Below the pieces are notes generated by a model. It was given only the letters and a program-made list of their open reading frames with translations. It searched no databases and had not been told where the DNA came from. Of a stretch of 64,000 nucleotides of DNA, positions 47,901 through 60,400 are shown piece after piece. Positions within the stretch are counted from its first letter, which is position 1. Each line of letters starts with the position of its first letter. The position numbers and the translations under genes are program-made. The stretch lies in NCBI GenBank assembly GCA_003996215.1, contig QJPP01005210.1:36782-100781 (forward strand), read 5' to 3'. The DNA comes from Jaltomata sinuosa (taxonomy: Eukaryota; Streptophyta; Magnoliopsida; Solanales; Solanaceae).

Positions 47901-48537
47901 TATATTTTCTATTAGGTAGCCTAGTATGTTATTTTCTTCTTGTATCCTTCAGTGCTAGCTTCCGTGTACCTATTCGTTGTTTCTGTGAATACTTGCTTCT
48001 TTTCTGCTATATTACTGCTCTTATATCTTATATGCGCCCAGTCGGTCTATGATACCTACTAGGTACCCGTTGCTTAGCAATTGGTGCTCATATTACATTC
48101 TACATCTTCCTAGTGCAGATCCTAGTTTTGGGCCATCGTTGTTGATCCATTGGAGACTCGTACAGACTGATCTTTTAGACTATCCAAGGCTAAGGGTGAG
48201 ATATTGGCAACCAAACCTTAGCTTTTAGTTCATATTTTGTATTATGTACTCTTTTACTATTCGGAGACATATGTATATATACTTTTGGATGCTTTCTACT
48301 CTGTTGATGTAGTTCCGGCTCTTATACTATGATACCAGGTTTTCAATTTGGTTTAGCTTCCGCTTATGCATTCCTGTTTCTAATTTCTTTATCTTTTTCC
48401 CTTGCTTCCGCTTATTTACTGTTCTTCTGCATGCTTGTTAGATAGTATCCCATTACTAACCGTTTTGGGCTATGGGGATTGATTCCCCTACTAGGGGATT
48501 ATAGGTGCCATCATGATCAAGAAATCGGGTAGTGACA
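44956..48537 (+). mobile_element. 3' LTR (3,582 bp) of plus-strand Tekay-like element
   Basis: Begins TATAATGACCC (consensus TGTAATGACCC, first G mutated) and ends GGGTAGTGACA. It contains a GC-rich block at 45690-45905 (GTATGCATGGCCGCG-type words) followed by CCTATATCTTGG, the probable TATA region, and a T-rich leader. The end matches the 5' remnant at 38971-39732. A short open frame across the GC block (45593-45901) reflects composition, not a gene. Confidence 0.9.
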
Positions 48538-48923
48538 GACGAACGGTTTGATGTTCTAGAAACTAGACTCAAAATCCTTTAATTCGATATATAATAGGAC
48601 CTCTAACTCTTCATAGATTAGGAGGTTTGATCGTCCCAAGTCAGCCCCTCGAAAAGGTTGCATATGTAGTTACTAATTCCCTATTGGCATGGAGCCGTAA
48701 TACCAATACGAGTTTATGAAGACGAATAACGGTATGAGAGTAATAAAATAATCTAATAATTCAAAAGTTCTACAAATAATTCCTGAAAAGCACGATGAAT
48801 TTAAATCCTTTAAAATTGCATAATCATGCCAAGAAAAGAAAGGAGGAACTTTTACATACCATAACCCTCACTTCTCGAAGCTACCACAAACTTTGTCTTG
48901 CAATATCTCGAAAGGATGTATAC

Positions 48924-48972
<49 letters not shown>

Positions 48973-49647
48973 CTAAGTGACGGCTATGAATTTTATCCAG
49001 AACTGATAACGAGATTGAATCCTTTAACATTAAAACCCACGACCTCTGTTGGAAAACACACCATTAACGTTGAACTGGCTCCGTCTCTATTTGACTAGTC
49101 ATAGTTAAGAACTTATGGAAAAGCTGAATGAATAAATTAGAATTAAAGTCAAAATTATCTTTTAAAAGAAGGGACTAGTAATCGACATGCTTGATATATT
49201 GAGCTTCTATTAGGCGGTGAATAATTGGAAATGAAAAAACAACTTCAATTACTTTGCTTCAAATTAAATAACTTCTCAAATAAATTATTAATGTTTAAGT
49301 GCCTCATGTTTGTATCTATCTAATAAAAACATCACCACGTTAGCACATAATTAACTAAAACTTTTCATATTCTATAATATTCCCAAGTGCATGTCTTTAT
49401 TTCCACTAGAATATTAGTAAGTTATAAAAAAAACCTTGTAAAATTTAATACATATACTAATATACCATGAATATAATTTTTCTTAAATTATAAGGCCCTT
49501 AGGAAAAAGATAAAAATATATTTTATCAAACTCTAATTTAATCGGATTCTTCCAAACATATGGGGTATTATAGTAAATCTCTCAAATTTAGGATTGTAAG
49601 CCCTTGACATGAAATAATAGATAATTTTAAACACATAGGGTGTTATA
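48538..49647 (-). mobile_element. LTR fragment of a different chromovirus family (minus)
   Basis: On the minus strand it starts TATAACACCC at 49647 after a polypurine-like tract (AGAGGGGAAGAA, 49648-49660) and is cut at 48538 by the plus-strand element. It is AT-rich and includes a (TA)n(GA)n microsatellite. Its U3 start resembles the TGTAACACCC family of 33854-35949, not the TGTAATGACCC family. Confidence 0.65.
48927..48972. repeat. (TA)n(GA)n microsatellite
   Basis: Alternating TA with interruptions, then about 14 GA repeats with one interruption, 48944-48972. Confidence 0.95.
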
Positions 49648-50182
49648 TTCTTCCCCTCTAAGAAATATTCGTCCTCGAATGTGAATAATACGCACGATTA
49701 AATCTAGGGATATTCACGCACAATTAAAGCTAGGGATTTCTCGAATTTATGACAGAACCTCTTCTATTCAACGGACTATACCATCCTTGCCAACTGCCCA
49801 GAAACATGACACATGCCGTGCAAGGCCACTACAACTAATAACAACTCATCATCAATGATACAAGATCATAATAGGTACTGAAACTTACCTTAATGCAAGA
49901 AACTCTATCCTTGGAAATACTATGTCGCCCTGAACCAAATTCAACCTATACACAAGGACTCCTGAGGTCTACTAATAGCGAATCTCTATCGAAAAATTTC
50001 GATAACTCAACTCTTAAGACTCAGCTCTACAACACGATCTAGAGATAAGAAAATGGTAATCAATCCTATATGCCATGTAGCCTCCTGGTTATAAGTTTGG
50101 TGCACATAACACCCATAAACAAGAATCTACTAGACACGGCTTGCAGACACCCTCGAATACGATGTTGCTCTGATACAAAGTT
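49648..50182 (-). other. deleted internal region between two unrelated LTRs, with primer-binding site
   Basis: Only about 535 bp separate a 3'-LTR-type end (49647) from a 5'-LTR-type end (50183). It contains two imperfect ~28-bp repeats (GCACGATTAAATCTAGGGATA, 49691-49745), no coding sequence, and a primer-binding site on the minus strand (TTTGTATCAGAGC, 50167-50179, near-consensus tRNA-iMet). The two flanking LTRs belong to different families, so this is a fusion of two elements. Confidence 0.65.
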
Positions 50183-53100
50183 TGTCACACCCCAAACTCG
50201 AAGGGTGCAATTGACACCTAATGCCAAAACTTAAGCCCAAGCTGACCCTGCAGAACCATTAGCCAATGGAGCATAGAAGTCCCACATGATCAACAAAACA
50301 AACAAGTATATCTCAGCTTAAAAATAAGCCCTCGGCCAGTAAGGCCCATGTCAACAACTCTACAAGGAAAATAGTTATTCCCAATAGTTCATATAAATCA
50401 ATAAATGGGTACCATGCAATTCTTGTTTAGACCGTCAAGGCCAACATGATTTCTAGGAAATCATAAATGTTATGCGAGCCATCAAAATAACTAAACCACA
50501 AAGTACCGAGAACTGCTAATCAAAAACCAGGATAGGAATAGAATTTGATACCCCACAACTGCTCAGAAGGCTACACAGACAGAGCCTTCAGTATATAGGA
50601 TTCACTAACCCCTCAATGATCTCAGTCCAAAAGCCCGAGCCTCAACAGGCTAAAAACCACTACCAGTGACAATAAGGAATCAACATAAGGAATCATAACT
50701 CGATAAAGCAATGATAAGTCTACCTACAAATCCAACGGCCGCTATACAATCGAAGAACACAATCAAGTGAAAACAAATCATTCGGCCACCCATAAGCGTA
50801 CACTTAACACACAACAAACAAGAGTGGAATCATAATACCATATGCAGGATGAGGATAAGATTAACCTGGGATATGGTAACCCGTATGTTCCCCCTCTGGT
50901 ACCCCAAAGGCCTAATAGAGGCAGGACCCATGGAAGGACACTTCTCGTGTACTTCTACTCTGCCATACACCCCTTCTCCTGTTACACGCATCAGCCCATA
51001 GCCAATTACCCAGGAATGATAGGGTCCATGGAGGTCTACTCGTAGACTATATATAAAAACCATAAATCTCAAAGTACCACTATCCATAGTGTGATCGGAT
51101 ATAGATCAATAATCAGAGTCTCGTAAAATGTGCCTAAAATTAAACTGGGTCTAAATTAGTATTAGTCTCAAAAATACCGTCAGAGGGTTCCCAGAGCGTA
51201 TTCGAGTCTAAAATAGTAACCAAAGCCTCAATAACCCTCTCAGAGGGTGCCCAGAGCATAGCTGAGTTTAAACCATCATAAAACATGTCTAGCACTCCGG
51301 CATAGCCGACTCTAGTATCAGTAAGAAAACCAATGAGAAAATCAACATAGTACCACTTTTATCTTGAGAAACTCCACGTGTCAATACCAAATCTCATTTT
51401 ATCATCATTTATACTGAAAATGGCCCCTCGAGGCCATGCAAGTTTAGAAAAACCAGTGATAGTAGGCCTGAAGCTAAAATAGTAGTAAAACATGCAAAAA
51501 AATACTTTTTCATGAATTATATGCTCGCATACAATAGATTAGCCCAAAATGGATCACAAACATTCCTATCGGCCCTGCACAACCACAAACAGCTCTATAA
51601 CATAGATATCCAGCCTAAAGTAAGGTCACGATGTCCGCGACTCATGGACATTCCCAAATATCCCATCGTACATGGTCCAGAGTCATAAACAAAGGTCACA
51701 CAAGACAACAAGGGTGAAATAGTAATACTACATGAATACAACAACCAACGCAAGAAATAAATGGACGAAAAAAAGAGGACAAGGTTTGATCGTACAAACC
51801 TAGAAAACCAACTCAAGGAAGCTAATTAATGCAGTTACAACCTATATAAGAAGAGTATAGGTAGGGAAAGTCATAACCTACCTGTCGTCCGATGAATAGC
51901 TGCGGGAATGGCGTCGTCCAGCCATGAACTACTTCGAGAAGCTCCAAATCACGAAAATACTATCAACACAATAATTTACACATCAAAACAAATCCAACAA
52001 TACCAAAATGCTAGAAACATAATCGGGTTGAAATTCGGGTCACAAGCGGGCCTGTGGGTCCTGTAACTCAAAACTAAAAAAAAAAATACTCGTGTGTTCC
52101 CCACATTCCCGGGAGAACATGCTCAAAAATTGAGTGGAAACAGACATCAATTAGGGCTCAAAACAGCCCACAAATCAAGAAATTAAAGAGGAGAAATTTA
52201 TGGAAATCCATAGAAATTAACACTAGAATTTACCGTTTCAAGAGGCCAAGAATGCACCTGGATCAGTAGTAATTATTCCTCCAAGTAATGGGAGTGAGTT
52301 GGTGAAGAAATGGTGGAATTTGGAGTAAAAATGGAGGAAATATCGAGTTTTGAAGATAATAAAAAAGGCTAGAAATTTGAGGGTTGGCCAGCTTTATAAG
52401 TGGCCATGTCTAGAAGGGGGGCCTAACACGCACAGGCGCGCATGCACCATAGTGCTAGCATGGGCGATGGTGCACAGGAGGCCAGGCGGGCACTGAGGCG
52501 CATGGGCGACCAGTGGCGCGCAGGGGAGCTGGCATTGGCACTACGATGCTGGCATGCTGAGGTAGGTGGCACACAGAGGCACTGGAGCATGCGCGCAGGC
52601 GTGGCCCTGGCACCACACCAGCAACCAACAATGCCAAGGGAAGATTTTCACACTTTGGGGCCCCGGGAACTTATCAGGGTCTCGCGAATGAAAATGAGCT
52701 GAGCTATTCAACTAGAAATGGCATTTCAGATCCAATGGAATTGATGAAAATCCCATCGGAGGTTGATTTAATAAAAAGTGGGCCCCATGCCCAAAATCAA
52801 TCTTTAGGCCAACAATTCTAAAACGGAACCCAAGGGATGAATTCAAGTCCGGAACCCTCGGGACCTAAACCAATGATGCCTTTAGCCTAAGTTTTATATT
52901 CTAGAGCTAACATCGCTGACAGAATTTCCATCCGATGTCGTCTTTTTCAAATGTTGACCAAAGTCAACCAAACAAGCCTAACTGGCCTGAAAACATAGAA
53001 CGAGAGAGAATTCCAAGCTGAATAGCTTTGGGATCCCGACCAAAAGTCCAACTAGACCAAAGTACACATTCTGGAGCTACTGGAACTGTCGAAATTCGAT

Positions 53101-53311
53101 TCCGAGCATGATAGCTTAGAATATTGACTGAAGTCAATGATTTCCAAAGGTTAAAGCTTTAAAACAAGGAAATGACCATAAAGACCAAACAAACAGCCCG
53201 AGCATCGAACTACCAATCTAAGCAAGTCATAAATAACTTGGGGCCGCTACAGAAAAGCTCTAACAGTACAAGAAAGGCAAAAATACGAGAATGACCGGAA
53301 GGGTCATTACA
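50183..53311 (-). mobile_element. complete 5' LTR (3,129 bp), Tekay/Del-like (minus)
   Basis: Minus strand reads TGTAATGACCC at 53311 and ends GGGTGTGACA at 50183, next to a primer-binding site. It is related to the LTRs at 15331, 44956 and 57415 (GGGGCCATGCA box, GTCTAGCACTCCGGC segments). The GC-rich block at 52415-52640 (GGCGCGCATGC, GCATGGGCGA words) lies directly upstream of a TATA box (CTTATAAAG on the minus strand, about 52395). Short open frames across this block are compositional. Confidence 0.85.
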
Positions 53312-54979
53312 AGAAATTTGTTTAGTATTATTTTGTCATAAAATTTATTGATATTTTAAATATTTGTTATTTAGGTATCACAGTTATTATATTTTCATTT
53401 GCTTTTGTTTTCAACATAAGTTTTTACTTTTACTTTTAATTATTGGAATCACAATTTGAATCTTACCCTTATGTTACTAATATTATGCTTGGAGTTCTTT
53501 AATTTTTATTATTTTGTTTATATTTTTTGTTATTATCTATTAGGATTAAGTTGTGTGATCTTATTACTATAGTGTGATTTTTTTTTATCATAATTCAAAA
53601 ACTCACTCATCTCAAATATTAATAAGCATTATCATTGTACAAATGATTGGAATTCTGTCATTACTCAATTTTTCGTTATATTTATCTATTAATATTTAAA
53701 TTAATAAAGGGATGAAAAATAAATCAACCATAAATAAAATACAAAGAAATAATAATATTTTATTGATGAATACTTATGAGTACAATCTGTTTCTCCCTTG
53801 ATTCTTCTCTCCTAAATATTTCGATGATTCAAGGGATGTTAGTAGCGTGTTTCTCTAATATTGAATGATTTGGACATTTTTGGGATTTATTTGATCTCCA
53901 TGAAAGGAGGATTTTGTGGATATCTTATGAATATTAATGATTTTATGATATTCGAGATGTCTCTTCAAGGGAATGTATTACCCATTAAATAGGCGTGAGT
54001 TAGGGTTTAGGGTAAAATAGCCTCTAAGCTAGGGTTTAGGAAAGAGTAGCCTCCAAGAAACCCTGACAGAAATTGAACTCATCTTGCATAGTCTCGCAAA
54101 ATTTCGATGTCTACAATGTGATCTTGTCCATATAGTATGACTTTTCTCACAATACTCGAAAAACTTTATAAAAGTGTAAAATAAAATTCTTTGAAATCTC
54201 TTGTCTCAAATAAAGTTTAGATTTCTTTGTCGATAAGAGAGTATAATTACGTTCGAAACTTTGCTTAAACGTAATCCCTTCTTCCTCAATTTCAGCATCT
54301 TCATCAACTCATATATATATAATATTATATATGAAATTGAATAAAAAAGTTATGTTAAAATGGTATTTGTTTTTCTCAAAAAAGTTTATTTCATCTTTAT
54401 TGTATAGTTTCTTAATGATTAAGTAGTCTATTACAACACTATCAAAACTGAAAATATCATATGCATCTAATTGATATATCCAACTATTATCAAATTAGAA
54501 ATATTAAGAAGCATGTGATTTTTATTACATTATGAGATATATCGCATGAATAAAAGAAAATAATTATATGAACAAAAGAGAATGAAAACATACCTTTGGT
54601 GGCTCATAGATGAACTTTCGATGAATGTTCAGATAAAACTTTTTAGTATTGAGCCTTTGCCTAAAAAGCTTACTCGCATTTACAATAAAATGACCAATAA
54701 TTTTATTAGATACAATTGTTTATAAAATTAATGCTATGTATTTATAATTTTAGTTCAAAACAAGAAACCAAAAAAGAGGGGGAAAGGAAATCAAATATGT
54801 AGTAAGTAATTGATTATGGGAAAAAATTAAAGTATTACTTGCGACCTTTTCAGTTTGAATCAGAAATAAACTAATTCATGTAAAAGCGTCAAGTGATATA
54901 ATGCAGTTTGAGGCTCTCCATGAACATTTTTCTTGCCGACATATAAATATGAATGTGTCTTAATATTTTTGTATAAATT
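53312..54979. other. AT-rich unassigned DNA, no gene
   Basis: About 1.67 kb, very AT-rich, with stop codons dense in all frames and a TA-rich stretch at 54310-54330. I see no LTR or TIR boundaries and no similarity to the other elements. It may be original flanking DNA or an old decayed element. Confidence 0.45.
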
Positions 54980-56517
54980 GTGACATCACGATCCAAAATC
55001 CAAGGTTTGTGATTACACCTACCTCGACCTAGCCATGGTAGGTAAGCCAAACTCAACAATGCAAACAACTCAAAATAAAGGTAAATAACAAAATATCAAT
55101 ACGATTTACTAATAATAACTCTGAATATACTAAAACTGAAGAGAAAACAATACATCAAGAATCCCATGACTCAGTTGTCATAAGTACAAGAGCGACTCTA
55201 CTACAGAATGTCATACTGAAGTGCAAAACTGTCAAAAAAAGTAGATGAGACAGAGATAACGGATAGAAGAGAGTGGGACAATCTCCGAACACATGAGCTC
55301 ACCACAGCTTCGAAAGCAGCAACACCACATGATCTCTAACCACAAGGTCCCTCGTACCATGATCTGCATCATAAGGATGCAAAAAAGTAGGAGTAAGTAC
55401 GATCCACTTGTAGTCAATAGGCATCACAATTCGACTGAGCTTAAACAGTTACTATATCGAATAAAGAATACCAAAATAACTCTGCACGTAGAAAAGTTCT
55501 AGCAGTTCAATATCAATGACTAAATGAGATATCTATATCACAACAATAATCCAAATGCTAATGCAATGCAATGATATGGATGAAAAACAATGGGAAATGC
55601 CTACCATATACACTCTCCGAGCAATTATCACTTCAGGACGGGATCTATGGAGGACTTGTGAGGTCCATATACTAATCAACTCTCATCAAATTATATATAT
55701 ATCAGTGATCTGATATGTCGGGATTTCACAACACTTTTGACGCTTAAAACTAAGGATTTTTGGGAGTTCTTAAGTATATTTTGTTGGATTTGATGTCATT
55801 TATTGCATGTACAAGGAAAAGTGTTGGAAAGATAAAAGTACCAAAAAATTGCAGATTTTTGGGAAAAAGTCATGCCCCACAGGATTGGAATCTACCATGT
55901 CCCATGGGAGAGGCCGTCGTAACGAACCAGAGAAACCAAAGTCAAAGGTCATCTCTCATGACCTACCATGATGGGCATCGGTGCAGCCATGGGACGTCAT
56001 AAAGCCCGTCGGACTGGACCAACAGAACAGAAGCTAAGAGGCAAGCCTTGATGAGCTGCTACAATGTCTGTGAGAGACACGATGGGATATTACAGAGCCA
56101 ATTGAATCAAGACAATGGAGATTGAGGATAAAGCCTACTAGCCGACGAGATAGCCATAATGGGCGTCGCATCCACGATGTCCCATCGCATCAGCCCATGG
56201 AATCGAGGCAGGAGACCTGAAGCTCCAATATGAAGAAGCCTGATAGGCACCCACGATGCCCATACGATACCTCGAATCAAGATCGACCTACCCACAAGGT
56301 CAGTTGAGGTCATACGATCGCAAATCGCTATCGTACGATTTCGATAACTCAACTCTTAAGACTCAGCTCTAAAATAGGGAATTATCCATAAAGACCAAAC
56401 GAACGGCAGGGCACCGAACCACCGGCCCCAGCAAGCCATAAATGACTTCAGGCCTCTACAGGAAAGCTTTAACAGTACAAGAAAAGCGTAGATGCGGGAA
56501 TAACCGGAAGGGTCATA
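54980..56517 (-). mobile_element. chimeric LTR fragment (minus)
   Basis: The left end (TCACGATCC, ACACCTACC) resembles the U5 terminus of the long LTRs; the right end (ACCGGAAGGGTCATAA) is the TG terminus with its last bases altered. Between them most of U3 is missing. A block of ATGGGC(A)TCG-like and CCCATG motifs spans 55870-56340. At 56340-56372 lies a 32-bp stretch identical to 50000-50032, a 5'-untranslated segment of another element, followed directly by U3 sequence. Confidence 0.65.
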
Positions 56518-57414
56518 AATGAACCCTTATTGTCACCTGTTTTTCAGAGTCCTCAGAGTGATTCTCTTTCTCCGTATATGATTTGATTATCCATAATATA
56601 AAATATAGCACATATATAGAATTTAGCACTGTATAGTATCTATATATGTCTATTATACACACACATATATAATAATATATCATTTATTCTACTATAGAAT
56701 AAGAGGCTACGAAAGCAACTATTGGACGACATGCTTGCTTCCCAGCCTAGGGGTATTTTTGGTATTAATAGATTTTTGTGCCTTAACAATATTGTACTTG
56801 ACTGCTTTATAGTTGTACGTTTCCACTTTTGGACCACAAAGTTGGTCCAGTTTCAGTTAATTACCTTAACAAACTAGTACAAAATTTTTGAATTTGTGGG
56901 GCCCATTAGACTTCACCCTTTTCTTTTAAAATAGTAAATTCGTCCGCGCTTCGCGCGGTTATATAAGACGATGGTTAGTAGATTTCAAACAAATTCATAA
57001 GTTAATATTCATATGAAATACAAAATAATTAAAGATGAACTTATGACAATCAAATATTCATATAAAATACAAAATAAAAATAAATCGTAGAAAGGACATA
57101 TAAAAAAATACATCATTCTTATGACCTTAATCATTAAAAAATAAAAGAAAAAAATATGAAATCAATGCACAATCTTCTGAGCTCTTGTCGACAGTAATTC
57201 CCACAAACTGATCATCCATTGAATAGATTTCATCTTATTCTTCTAATCAAACTAAAAACATGAATATAGTGAGCACCAGAAATATAACAACTTAAAAGAC
57301 TAATGTGATCATTTCTACAAAGTCTTACTGAATCATTAATTATAGGACTACAATATGAAATATCAAATAGTGTCATCAATATGACTATTAATTATTTTAT
57401 AGGTTGTCACGACC
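56518..57414. other. AT-rich spacer with a GC-rich hairpin
   Basis: No gene. It contains CCGCGC-TTC-GCGCGG (56944-56958), a perfect 6-bp stem with a 3-base loop, in otherwise AT-rich sequence. Such hairpins occur near Helitron 3' ends, but the CTRR terminus expected about 10 bases downstream is not present in either direction. A TA/CA-rich run lies at 56640-56690. Confidence 0.5.
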
Positions 57415-60400
57415 CAATTTCTCGGTCATGATGGCACCTACAACCCCCCAGTAGGCCAACCAATCCACATAGCTCAGAACGGTTAAAAATGGGCTACCTT
57501 CTAACAGTTTAAGCGAAAGATTCGATACATAAGCGGAAGAAAGGGCATAAAATGATAAGAAAATAGATACAAGAGAGATATAAACAAGCGGACTCTAAAC
57601 CAACTCAAAACCTGGTATCAAAGCGTATAAGAGCCGAACTACATCAAGAGTACAAAGGTCCAAAAGTCATATATACACAATGTCTCCAAAACTATAAGAG
57701 TACAAAATACACCAATGATAGCTGAAGTCAAGCTCTAAACGCCAAGATCTCACCCTCAGGCTGGATGATCAAAAACTTCACCATGCACGAGTCTCTGACG
57801 CGCTAACAGCGATGGCCCATGCTAGGATCTGCACCAAAAGATGCAGAGGGTAGGGTGCGCACCGAATGCAAAGCATAAGGTACCCAGTAGGTATCATAGG
57901 CCGACTGGGCACATATAAAGTAAAAGAGAAATAGCAGGCAGAGTAGGAACAAATAGTCACAGAATTCAATGATAAGCACACAGGAGCTAGCCTAGAGGGA
58001 ACACAACAGAAACAACATATAAGGCTAGCATATAGAATATATACATACAACAGGCACAGGTGAAAGTAAGAAAAACGCACCTGGTATCCTTGCAAAAATA
58101 GGAAATATAAGAATAAGTTCTAGAAATGGGCAGTATACCGGTAGCCTCAAGTATAAGGAAAAAAGGAAGAGAAGAATAAAGGTAGACATGCTCGACATAC
58201 AAGAATTAATACCCAATAAAGTCATACAAAACTCAATCCAGGAACTCACCACATCACAATAATCATACTCATACTAAACTGTAACAGGGAACAATATCAT
58301 AATAAAGTAACAAGAGTCTACCTACAGTCCCTTGGCCGCCCATACAACTGAGGAACGCAATCAAGTGAAAATAAACCCTCCGACATCCTATACTACCGGA
58401 GCGTACAATCAACAAACAACAAACAACAAACAAGGGTGGTATCTCAAACAATGGATGACATGATGCATGAAAACCTTGGGGTAAAATAGAACCTCTGTAT
58501 GTACCACATCTGGTGCCGATCAGGTCCAGCAGGCAGGTTCCATGGAAGCACATAGCCCATATACCTCTACTACATCATATACCCTTCCCCCGGCACATGC
58601 ATCCCAAAGCCTCAGGTCCGGAGTGGCAAGGTTCATGGAGGTCCTGGACCCCATACTAAAACTTTGAATCAAAACGTGTCCTCCAGAATTGAGTTTGGGT
58701 TCAAGCTAGTGGCTAAGTCTCAAATATGCATGCCTAGACCCTGTCTAGGACTAATATAGTGCAAAAGATATCTCAAAGACCCTTTCAAAGGTGTACCGGC
58801 ACAACCAGGTCTAATCCCGGTCTATGAAATGAAGGAAGAAAAGAACTTAGCGCTCATCCCTTGCTTGGTTCTCCCGTGAGGGAAGGTCTAGTATACAGTT
58901 TTCTTCTTCTTGATTGAAGCTCTATCTCTCATTCAGCCCTTCGCAAGCTTCCTTCAAAAGAGGAGTCCATAGGCGCGAATACTCGGATTGGACTTTGAAA
59001 ACCCCGCGGAGTAGAAGACTGACTTCGGCCAGGAGATTGATAGAGACCATCCTTTGATTGAGAGAGCCAGAGGCCTTCAGTGAAGAATCTCTAATTCCCT
59101 ATGTGAGAGCATGCGCCCAGAGAAGAGAAGCGCTTAAGCAACAGTAGTAAAAACATTTCAGATGCTCGACCCGGCCGAGCCTGATATCATTTCAAATCAG
59201 TAAGAAAACTGAGATAGCACTCTGACCCGGCCGAGTCTGGCAATAGTGGTAAATCATGATTAAACCATATTTTTAACCTTCTTTTACCCCAAGAAGATCC
59301 ACATATCAAGTCAAATCATTTCTAAATCTAATTTCATCAAAAATGGGCCCTCGGGGCCATGCAAGGTTTAGAAAATCAGTTTTCGTAGGTCCGAAGCCAA
59401 AAACTGTAATCATGGAAAAACCTCTTTATATGCATAAAAATGATATGATCAACCCAAATAGCTGCCCAACAGCTCAAAATCAACCTAACGGCCCTGCACA
59501 GGCTCCGAAGCTACTCATCAAGCATTACCAGCCTAGAAGGATAATTCTATGTCCAGGACTTGCGGACATTCCCAATAATCCCACCTTCTATGTTCCAGAG
59601 TCAACAAGACCTCACGGGGTCACAAGGGTAATAAATATATCAACTAATAGGAATACTACACACAACAGAGGAAAGAAATAGGACGAATCATGGAAAAACG
59701 GTCAAGGTCTATGGTACCAACCTAATAACCCAACACAAGGATGACAACTAGTACAATTTTACCTGATATATGCGAAGTATAGGGAGTTAAGCCGTAACCT
59801 ACCCATCGTCCGACGATAAATTGCAGAAACGATGATTTCAGAGGCCGAGAAGCTCCGAATTAGAATAAAACTATCAAATTCATGAATAAAATGTTAAGAC
59901 TAGTCTAACGATACTCATATTGCTACAATTATAGCCGAGTCGATATCTGGGTAAAAAGCGAGCCCACGAGGCCCACAACCCGAAACCAAAAACGAAAAAA
60001 ACCAAGATGACTCCAACGATACCAAGAAGCCTTGCTCCAAATTTGAGCACAATTGGACAAGGGAAGGGCACCAAAACATCCCGCCCAAGTTGGGGATTAA
60101 AGAATGGAAATTTCGAAAATAAAAATGGAAATTGGGCAAGAATTACTTACCAAAACGATGAAAAATCAGCCCAAGATGGATAAAACTTCACACCCACGAA
60201 CATGCACAAGCTTAGAGGGCAGAATCTATCAGAATATCCAAGCTTTGGATGAGCATCAATGGAGGAATTAAGAGAAAAAATGAAGAAGGCAAGTTGGGGA
60301 AGAAGACTTACCAAGAGGCGAAGAACTACGGATAATCGACGAACAAATAATTTCCCAAGGTTTAGGACTGAATTGGAGCAAAATAGTGGAGAGAGTTTTG

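Noticed and set aside
52442..52702. 86-codon ORF in the 5' LTR of the 50-53 kb element
   Set aside because: Same explanation: it covers the promoter-proximal motif block and has an antisense partner of similar length.
53995..54045. Telomere-like TTTAGGG words (TAGGGTTTAGGGT and TAGGGTTTAGGA)
   Set aside because: Only two or three degenerate units separated by other sequence; AGGGTTTAG is common in plant leaders and does not indicate an interstitial telomere.
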